64,000 nucleotides of DNA from Adiantum capillus-veneris. Its lineage: Eukaryota > Streptophyta > Polypodiopsida > Polypodiales > Pteridaceae. Position numbers and translations under genes: made by a program. The stretch is taken from contig CM043953.1 in the NCBI GenBank assembly GCA_014529385.2, positions 99,867,342 through 99,931,341 on the forward strand, read 5' to 3'. The notes beneath the pieces were generated by a model that saw only the letters and a program-made list of their open reading frames with translations, ran no database searches and had not been told where the DNA came from. Shown piece after piece: positions 56,430 through 64,000 of the stretch (position 1 is its first letter; each line of letters begins with the position of its first letter).

Positions 56430-59400
56430 CTACTCTATGTTGTTTTCATGTAGTGTGTTGTCCTCCTCTTCAGTGGGCATGTTGTAGAAACGCAGCACAA
56501 GGGGTCTTCCGAGTCGAAGCATGATTTCTTCAGGTACCCAAGTGCATTCCGTCATGGGGCGATTGCGCCATTTGACATAGAAGAGTTGTCCCCGGCACCC
56601 AAAGCGCGACTTTAGGATGGCCTTCGGCTCATGTGGCGGGCCATCCTTTACATATTCAGGGAGACTTCGCCCATAGGTGTTATCCGGCACAAATCTTTTG
56701 AGTAAACTTACATGGAAAGCGTTGTGGATGTTGATGTGTGGTGGGAGCTCCAGCTTGAAGGTGACGTCGTTGAAGGACTTGAGCACTTTGTATGGACCAT
56801 AGTAGCGATGATTGAACTTCGGGGAGAGGCCTGGAGGGAGGGTGATATTCTGAGAGCTGACGAGGACCAGGTCACCTTCTTTGAAGAGTTCGGCAGGTCG
56901 TCGCTTTTGGTTGGCGTATTTGGCGATGCGTACCTTGCTTTGCTCGAGGCTTTTCTTTGCATTTTGCATGCGCGTCTGCCATTGTTGAAGAAACTCCTCA
57001 CATTCCAGATCCTGGGCATGCACATCGCCGGTTGCCAGTGCAAGAGGGGTGATGACTTCTTTACCTGTGGAGAGTTCGAAGGGGGTGTAGCCAGTGCTGT
57101 TGTGGGTGGAGTTGTTGTAGTGGAATTCCAGGACGTCCATGTATTCGGACCAGTCCTTCTGATCGGCCTTGACGTAGCTGCGGATGTAGTCTTCGATGCC
57201 TTGGTTGACTCTTTCAGTTTGACCGTCGGTTTCAGGGTGATAGGCGGAGGAGAAGCGTAGCTGGGTGCCTAGCAGCTTGAAGAGCTCGCGCCAGAGGTCA
57301 CTGAGGAAACGGGTGTCGCGATCTGAAACTATGGCTAAGGGGAGGCCGTGGTATTTGAAGACTTTGGCAAAGAAGTGTTTGGCGACTTGGTAGGCGGTGA
57401 TGGGAGGCTTTGCTGGTATGAAGTGGGCTTGCTTGGTGAAGTAGTCGATGACCACCATGATGGTAGTGTGGCCGTGGGAGGGGGGGAGGTCGACGATGAA
57501 GTCCATGCTTACCATGTCCCAAGGCCGGGAGGGTGTTGGCATGGGGTGGAGGAGGCCGACAGGCTTGACTCTTTGAGCTTTGACCAGTTGACAGGTTGGG
57601 CAGGTGCACACGTAGTCGATTACGTCATCCTTCATTTTGGGCCACATGTAGTGTTGATGGAGTTTGTCGTAAGATCTCTTCTGGCCACCATGTCCAGCTA
57701 GCTTGCAGTCATGAGCCTCCCACATGAGGTCTTTCTTTAGCTCTGGATCATTGGGGATGTAGATTTTGCCATGCGCGTAGAAGAGGTTATCTTTGACTTT
57801 GAAGAGGCCCAGGGCAGCTTTGCCAGAGATGTGATCGTTGAGCATTCGGAGGACAGCGGGGTCAGCTTTTTGAGCGTCGAGGATGCGTTGGCGTAGGGTG
57901 CTGGTTGCTGTGGAGATGGCGGTGAGGGTGGGTCTTCGACTGAGGGCATCTAGCATGACATTTGTGGTGCCAGGTTTGTGGATGATGTCGATGTCGTACT
58001 CTGCCAGTGTATCTTGCCACCTGGCATGCTTGGGGGTTATTTTGGGTTGTGTTTGGAAGTACTTGAGGGATATGTTATTTGTGTTTACCTTGGTGTGCTT
58101 GTCTTGGACATAGTGTCGCCACTTTCGGAGGCAGTGAACGACAACGAGCATTTCCTTCTCATGTGTGGTCCATCTTGTTTCTACATCTGTGAACTTGTGG
58201 GACTCGTAGGCGATGGGCTAATTCTCTTGCATGAGGACCCCACCAATGGCACCATCGGAGGCATCTGTATGAACTTCAAATGGTTTGGTGAAGTCGGGTA
58301 GTCGGAGGACGGGGGTACTACACATGGCTATCTTCAGGTTCTCAAAGGCTTCTTCTGCTCTGGAGGTCCACTGAAAGGGTTTGTGGCCTTTGGTTATCTC
58401 TGTAAGTGGGGCGGCAATTTTGCTGAAGTCGCGGATGAAGCGGCGTGTGTACTGACAGAAACCCACAAACTCGCGGACTTCTTTGATGGATGTCTGGGGG
58501 GCCCACTTGATGACGGCATCAACTTTCTTGGGGTCCATCATTATACCTTCGGACGTGACGATGAAACCGAGGAACTCGATTTTCTGGACAGCAAACTCAC
58601 ATTTCTCCAGCTTGGCATAAAGTTGGTGTTCGCGGAGGCGCTGGAGTACTGCGGCGACATGCTTATGGTGCTCTTCTAAGGTCTTGTTGTAAATGAGAAG
58701 ATCGTCAATGTAAGTGATGAGAAAATCGTCAATCATGTCGCGGAAACTATCATGGATTATCGTGCAAAAAGTGCCAGGACCGCCGGTGAGACCGAAACCC
58801 AGGACAAGCCATTCCCAGGAGCCGTAGCGTGTGCGGAAGGCGGTCTTCGCAATGTCTTTAAGGGCAATGCGGACTTGGTGATAGCCTGAGCGGAGATCGA
58901 TGCGCGTGAAGTACTTGGCGCCCTGTAGTCTGTCCAGGAGGTCTTCCATGAGGGGAACTGGGTACTTGTTTTTTATAGTGATTTTGTTGAGGGCCCGATA
59001 ATCCACGTAGAGTCGCATCGAGCCGTCTTTCTTCTTGACAAACAGGACTAGGGCCCCAAAAGGAGAGCTGATGGGCCGGATGAAGCCTTGATCCTCTAAT
59101 TCCTGGAGTTGCTTCTTGAGCTCTTTTAGCTCCGTGTCATTCATGCGGTAGGGGGCCTTGGCCGGGGGTGTACTCCCGGGGATGAGATCAATTTCATGTT
59201 GAATTTGTCGTGGAGGGGGTAGGCCGGGGGGAAGTTCTGGGGGCATGACATCTTTGTACTTCTGGAGAATGGGGGTAAGTGAGGGATCACCCACTTTGGC
59301 CTGTTCGAGGGTGATGGAGTTGAGCCTTGCTGTGGGCTGTTCTTTTGCTTGCATGATGCATAGGTGAACTTGAGCTCCTTTCTTGAGAGCCCTCTCGGCT

Positions 59401-59948
59401 TGCTTTGCACTCATGAGATTGAGTCTGGGGGAAGATGTCTCTGGGACTTTTTGTTTACCTTTCATTGCTGCTAACTGAGCGGGGTCGTTGCGGTTGATGG
59501 GGGGGGGATTGGTTTGAAGATGCGCCTGACGTGTGAATGCTTGCTTTGTTGTGAGTCTAGCGCCTTGGACTGTAACTGCTTTGCCTTGATTGCTCAGAAG
59601 CAATTGGTCCACCTTCATGCCTAGGAGTGCAATGAGATACTTGTCGTTGAAGGACAGACCAATGATTGCCTCGAAGTCGTCCATTGGTACCACTATGAAG
59701 TCAAGTCGACATGTGAATTCACCCATCTCAATCATGACTTGACGGGCTGCCTTGACATTGCTATCCTTTCCTTGGGCAAACTTGACAGTGGTTTCATTTA
59801 CGGTGGTGAGGCAGGCCCAGGCGAGCGGCGCACTACGGGGATAGAAAATTGTGTAGCGCCTAAGTCTACCATGATCCATTGCGGCTGTGATCCAATTGTT
59901 GCTTGGACATACAGGTTCTGGATGTCCGTGATAGCTGCCGCCATGCAT
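56430..59948 (-). pseudogene. gypsy G pol: reverse transcriptase, RNase H, integrase, chromodomain
   Basis: One frame with a single TAG (58218-58220, after VLMQEN). Reverse transcriptase: APYRMNDTELKELKKQLQEL, RLYVDYRALNKITIKNKYPV, YFTRIDLRSGYHQVRI and catalytic LITYIDDLLIYNK. RNase H: FEVHTDASDGAIGGVLMQEN, ending IDIIHKPGTTNVMLDALSRR. Integrase: zinc site with H-x3-H (HDCKLAGH) and CPTCQLVK, then SMDFIVDLP, IVSDRDTRFLSDLWRELF and YHPETDGQTERVNQGIEDYI, so D, D and E are present. The chromodomain at the C-terminus has LFYVKWRNRPMTECTWVPEE. The protein ends HENNIE. The start at 59948 is only the edge of the open frame; pol is normally made as a fusion with gag. Confidence 0.93.
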
Positions 59949-61267
59949 TGAGGGTGGAGGGATACCGCTCCAATACGTGGTTGTTGGTTAGCAACAGGGG
60001 TATCCCTTTCTTCGATTCTTATGTTGGGGGGGGGAGGGTGGTTCTTCTATTTGGAGGGTGTTGACCCTGCTAGATGAGGATGATGCCTGATTTCTCTTGC
60101 GGACACATGCGTAGTTGGGTCCATGGGCGATTCTACAGTCACTGCACCAGATGCGATCGGGGTGCGGCTGGTTATTGTTGTCGTTGTAAGTATTGCTATA
60201 AGAATTGCGAGCAAAAAAGCTGCGTGGGACTAAGGCGCCATTTTCGCGGCCTAATCCCGGGTTGACATTGGGTGGTGGTGGGCGTGGGTCATTGCTTCTG
60301 TTATTGGTTATAAATTCGCGACCTCCCCGGCGGGTGGGTTAGCCCAGTTGCTGGAGACCGTGGGGGAAAAATGGTTGGGGCGAGGGTTATTTGGAGACAA
60401 ACCTAGTGTATAACGTGTGTCGCGTAGCTTTTCGGCCATATTGGCGGCCACTTCCCAGGTGTTGGGATTCTGTTTTTCTACCTCTCGACGGGCCCAGGGC
60501 TTAAGGCCATACAGGAACCCATGTAGCCTGTCTGCTGTGTGCATCAATGGGAGTTGGAGCATGAGTCAACGGTATTTGACAATGTATTCTGATATGTGGC
60601 CGTCCTGGCGTAGATCGCGCCACGAATCTCTGACTTTGTTGCCCTCATTCTCTGGGACAAAGTAGCTGAGCATGTCTCTTTGTAGGTCCTCCCAGTGCTT
60701 TGATAGCTGTTCAGTGAGGAACCATACATAGGCGTCGTCGGCCAGGAAGGTTTTGGCCACTTGCACCCATCTGCGTCTGCCTATGTTGTTCCACTGCATG
60801 TAGTCTTCGACCTCTCTGAACCACTTGTTGAGTTCCAGTGAGGTACGGTGGCCTTTGTATTTCTCTGGGGGAATGGGTTTGAATTTTCCCAGTCTGTTCT
60901 CATCTTCTAGATTTCTCTCAGGGCTGTAGTAGCGCCCTTCACTTTGGTCATCCGGATAGTCTTCATCTTCGTCGACTGTCCCTAGCCTTCCGGGCCGCGG
61001 TCGCCTTTGTGTGTTTCGTCGGGTGTTAACATTGCTTGTGCCTGGGCGGTCTTCGTGTCGTCGGCCTAGCTGTGTTTGAATCAGGTCGCCCAGGTTAGCA
61101 GACATCAGGTTGATCTGGTGTTCCACGGAGGCCATGATGCGTGCCTCCAGTCTTTCTTCCATTAGTTCTTGGTCATCTTGGCGCTTCGTCTCCTTCTTCT
61201 TCTTGCGGTCTCTATTGAGGTTAGGCTCGGTCCTGTATCCTTCGTCACATTCTTGATTTCCAACCAT
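59780..61267 (-). pseudogene. gypsy G gag and protease, shifted
   Basis: ATG at 61267 opens MVGNQECDEGYRTEPN. A charged region follows (RDRKKKKETKRQDDQEL), then the gag domain (LELNKWFREVEDYMQWNN; LSKHWEDLQRDMLSYFVPEN). TGA at 60563-60565 lies where CGA is expected, and the frame goes on to 60308 (LHGFLYGLKPWARREVEKQN). After a shift, a Cys/His knuckle IWCSDCRIAHGPNYACV lies near 60150-60100. The protease reads WIMVDLGATQFSIP near 59875-59835, with D-L-G in place of D-S-G. A further shift near 59830 leads into pol. Confidence 0.85.
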
Positions 61268-61821
61268 TTTTTTTGTATTCCTATGGCCGAAGCCGAGAAA
61301 AAACTCAAAAATGTCAAAAATTGAAAAACTGCGAAAAACGGGCTTGAAAACGTCGAAAAACGATGAAACAGCGCAAAACGAGGTCCAAAACGACGAAAAC
61401 CGCGGAAAACGGGTAAAAAACGATGAAAATCGGTCCCAAACGGTGTAAGACGAGATAAAACGTTGAAAAACGGTGAAGAACGTGGAGGAACGCGTCAAAA
61501 CGGGGCAAAACGGCAAGGAACGCGGGTCAAACGAGACAAAACGATGAAAAACATTGGGGGACGTGGAGAAAACGCAAGGGACGGGGCAAAAACGCGGAAA
61601 ACGCGGGTCAAACGGGGCAAAACGGCGAAAAAGGGTGGGGAACGTGGAGAAAACGCAAGGGGCGGGGCAAAACGGGGCAAAAACGCAAGGGACGTGGTGA
61701 AAACGGGGCAAAACGGGCCAAGAACGCGGAGAAACGTGGCCAAACGGGGCAAACGGGCCGAGAACGTGGTGACAACCACGGGCCACGGGCCGACGTTGGG
61801 TCGGCGGGGACTCGAGCCGAA
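61268..61821 (-). other. gypsy G leader with AAACG-rich degenerate repeat
   Basis: From about 61310 to 61760 the plus strand is built of short variants of AAAACGGGGCA and GAAAAACG, with AAACG or AACG recurring about every 10-12 bases. The minus strand is open through it and reads as a Phe/Arg/Pro/Cys-rich repeat (for example RFAPFDPRFPRFCPV), but this is before the gag ATG and next to the primer site, so I treat it as untranslated leader. Confidence 0.75.
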
Positions 61822-61833
61822 GCTCTGATACCA
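61822..61833 (-). promoter_or_regulatory. primer binding site of gypsy G
   Basis: Minus-strand TGGTATCAGAGC, two bases from the 5' LTR. Confidence 0.92.
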
Positions 61834-61835
61834 AG

Positions 61836-62085
61836 TGTGACGCCCTCGTTCGGGGCGTCGGTGAAAAGAGGCCGCGCCGGCTCACCTGCGTTGCAAACGG
61901 GACCTGCAGGCAAGCAAACGCATACACAAGAACGCAACTTGAAAACGGAACACAAGAGGAACACGAGAGTGAGGGACGCGAGCGAATGATCAATATCATA
62001 AGAAAGTGCCGAATACAAGGGACGTGAAGAATCACATGAAAACGAGGCTCGCAAGTTGGGGGAAGTGGCACATACTTCCCTTATA
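61836..62085 (-). repeat. 5' LTR of gypsy G, about 250 bp
   Basis: Same as the 3' LTR but ends TTCCCTTATA, lacking the last four bases (TACA) on the plus strand, which are the TG end of the element. GGGGT follows. Confidence 0.88.
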
Positions 62086-62120
62086 GGGGTTTGAAAGAGG
62101 AACACCAAAACACACCAAAC

Positions 62121-62151
<31 letters not shown>

Positions 62152-62260
62152 AAAAAAAAAAAACCCAAAACACTTAAAGAGAGGCTCAACAACAAAAAGT
62201 GCAAATTGATTAGGGGTTTGAAGGAGGAACACCAACATTTTATTTCCACCGGACATTATA
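62086..62260. repeat. duplicated flank and C/A homopolymers
   Basis: GGGGTTTGAAAGAGGAACACC (from 62086) recurs as GGGGTTTGAAGGAGGAACACC near 62212, so the insertion flank is tandemly duplicated. Between the copies are 22 C (62120-62141) followed by 22 A (62142-62163). Confidence 0.8.
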
Positions 62261-62327
62261 CATCAAAAGATGGTAAAGAGGTCGAAGGAATAGAGTGTTA
62301 GGGTAATATTTGAAAAAGTGGAAACCA

Positions 62328-62560
62328 AGAAGCGGCCTCCTTTTATATGCCAAAATGGGTTGCCCTGTCTCATGAGTGACAATCGTGTGTAGTCACCTTT
62401 GTGTACAAAAATCCAAGTAGAACTCTTTCATGCGTCCGTATGTAGTCGCCCTTGAGTAGACAAATCCGCTTAAAACCCATCCACCAACCATTGAATTCGA
62501 CCATCGACAAAAGACTTTCGACCACCGACCAATCAACCATTGAATTCAACCACCGGCTTT
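62328..62560. repeat. dispersed repeat D, copy D4 (partial)
   Basis: agaagcggcctccttttata onward matches D1 23395-23640 with many changes and a deletion. Ends in unrelated sequence. Confidence 0.75.
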
Positions 62561-62933
62561 CTCTGGACCTTGTTCGACTCATTGGAATTAGAGATCTACT
62601 AGTCTCGTGGCCACAATACACTTAGGTCTCATCTTTTGGTAAGTAAGTTTTTCACTCAAGGAGCCACAATCTGGAGCATTTAAATCTCGTTTTAATGCAT
62701 GTACTTATGAACTTCTTCTCAATCATTGCACTTGGGGTTTTTTTTATCATGGTTGTTGCCCTTAATGACCACCAATAAAAGGCCAAGTTAAGGTGTGCCT
62801 TCCTCCACCATTGGTTTGCATTCAAGTCAAAAAACAGGGGTTTTCCACGCGTACACTCAATCCTACCCATTTTCTACCATGCCATGATATACAACACCTT
62901 GCCTCACCTATACACCTTCTCAACCCTCATGCA
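62561..62933. other. unrecognised sequence
   Basis: No feature recognised in about 370 bases. Confidence 0.45.
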
Positions 62934-63203
62934 CACAAGAAGTTTTGGACAAATTCTCACAATAATTCCCACATTGTGACTTACCTCAACATCATGAGCT
63001 TTTGTGAGGGAGGCACCGCATACCTAGCTAGGTACGATTGGGACTAGGGGAGTGCCGGTCCGGTGGGGGGACCGATGGTCCCCTGCCCCCAATCGTACCT
63101 AGCTAGGTATGCGGTGCCTCTCAAGCTGATGTTTTTCATTGTATGAAAAACATTGGAAAAGACTCCGTTTTCCTACATGAGAAAATTTCTAAATCTTCTT
63201 GTG
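62934..63203. mobile_element. fold-back element H, copy H2
   Basis: About 270 bp. Starts CACAAGAAGTTTT and ends AAATCTTCTTGTG. The inner palindrome has CATACCTAGCTAGGTACGAT in both arms, and the flanking parts match H1 (30921-31186) closely. Three bases, ATG, precede CACACAAG on the left and follow on the right, a possible 3-bp target duplication. Noncoding. Confidence 0.75.
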
Positions 63204-64000
63204 ATGTCTCCTTTTGTCAATACATCAATGTGCCTACAATTTTGGAAACGTCTCTTTAGTTGGAATCTGGCCATATGCTCTTGTTCTTTGCGGGGAAAAA
63301 TGGAGGGAGTCGACAAGTGCATGGAGGGAGAGATGCCAACGATTGGAGAAGGCGCACACACACACACACACACACACAGAGAGAAAGAAACTTGGAACCG
63401 ACATGAGGAATTAGGAGAAATGGTTGCTTGGTCTCGTTCTTCTTCTTCTTTGCACTACGAAACCCTCTACATCATTCGACTATCTTCTCAAGATACCTTC
63501 CCCCTTCACCATCTCCAAACTCTATAAATTCTAACCTCTTGTTAAACCTCTTCATTGAGTAAGGTATTCTCCCCGCTTCAACTTTTCATTTTTCCATGTC
63601 AAGTAACAAACATCTTTCAGTCCTTGTTCTCTTACCCATTCTTTACTTAATTTTCATCTCACCCAAAGTATACCTTTCCCGTGACTTAGAGAGGTTACAC
63701 CTGAGCAATACTTGGGTTTTCCAATAGGAAGAGCGGGAGGAAAACTATTATTGCGCCAGCTCTCTCCCCTACAAATTTCCGGACCAAGATCAACCTCACT
63801 TGCAAACCTAAGCCCCATAAAACTTTCAATTGTGTTATACCCTTGTCGATTTAGGAAACACAAACAATGTCACATTTTTGAATGGGTAAATAGACTTCTA
63901 CATCAATATCCAAAGCCCCAATCCCAACACCTTAAAAAAACCAAACCCTTGCCCCACCCTTTCCATCATGCAAACTCTAACTTGTGCATTCAATAACCTT
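63204..64000. other. unrecognised sequence with a (CA)n tract
   Basis: (CA)n at 63355-63378 followed by GAGAGAAAG. The minus-strand frame 63863-63654 (69 codons) shows no known motif. No gene called. Confidence 0.5.

Larger units (their letters stand above)
56008..62085 (-). mobile_element. gypsy chromovirus G, complete with both LTRs
   Basis: A 6078-bp minus-strand Ty3/gypsy element. LTRs are at 56008-56261 and 61836-62085 (about nine differences in 250 bp). The target duplication GGGGT is at 56003-56007 and 62086-62090. It has a primer site, gag, protease, reverse transcriptase, RNase H, integrase and a C-terminal chromodomain. The leader holds an unusual AAACG-rich repeat. It is inactive as read, with one stop in gag, frameshifts around the protease and one stop in RNase H, but every domain is present. 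Confidence 0.95.

Noticed and set aside
56712-57260. 182-codon plus-strand open frame, and several neighbours at 57348-58679
   Set aside because: They are antisense to the gypsy G pol frame, whose conserved motifs explain the openness.
61268-62071. Extended N-terminus on gypsy G gag
   Set aside because: It would translate the LTR, primer site and AAACG leader repeat; the ATG at 61267 after the leader is the better start.

Overview
The window looks like a repeat-filled, gene-poor stretch of a large land-plant nuclear genome. I found no convincing host gene, tRNA or rRNA. Almost everything recognisable is a transposable element: Ty1/copia and Ty3/gypsy chromovirus LTR retrotransposons primed by initiator-Met tRNA (TGGTATCAGAGC-type sites), plant LINEs, one Helitron end, fold-back repeats, and many (CT)n/(GA)n and (GT)n microsatellites. 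A large-genome plant such as a fern is my guess from the style of the copia and LINE proteins; the sequence alone does not prove it.

Layout. 1-2330: tail of a decayed gypsy chromovirus and a probable LTR. 3175-4964: truncated minus-strand copia with one short LTR and its primer site. 6671-20412: a three-level nest. A plus-strand LINE (LINE-P) is split by copia A1 (8320-18989), which is itself split by the younger copia B (9689-15222). The LINE reading frame resumes exactly after A1. 20850-23035: decayed minus-strand copia C. 23130-28123: two direct copies of a dispersed repeat (D1, D2) around a minus-strand gypsy fragment F. 28124-29572: the 3' part of a Helitron (helicase C-terminus, an unrecognised spliced gene fragment, terminal hairpin plus CTAG). 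30049-31186: a long near-perfect hairpin and a fold-back element H1 (second copy H2 at 62934). 31744-43393: a minus-strand LINE (L3) with an 18-bp target duplication, split by gypsy chromovirus E (32353-40314).

44520-55918: repeat D3 interrupted by a tandem pair of minus-strand LINEs (L2a, L2b). L2a is in turn split by copia A2 (49073-54252), a nearly complete and very recent insertion: its LTRs differ at one base and it has a perfect 5-bp target duplication. 56008-62085: a complete minus-strand chromovirus G with LTRs of about 250 bp and a 5-bp target duplication. 62086-64000: duplicated flank, homopolymer runs, repeat D4, fold-back H2 and unrecognised sequence.

The elements do not work together as a host pathway; they record successive insertions. 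Relative age can be read from nesting and LTR divergence: LINE-P is older than A1, A1 older than B; L2a is older than A2; L3 is older than E. No element in the window has a fully open gag-pol frame. A2, B and G come closest, each broken by only a few stops or frameshifts, and most of these stops fit cytosine-deamination decay.
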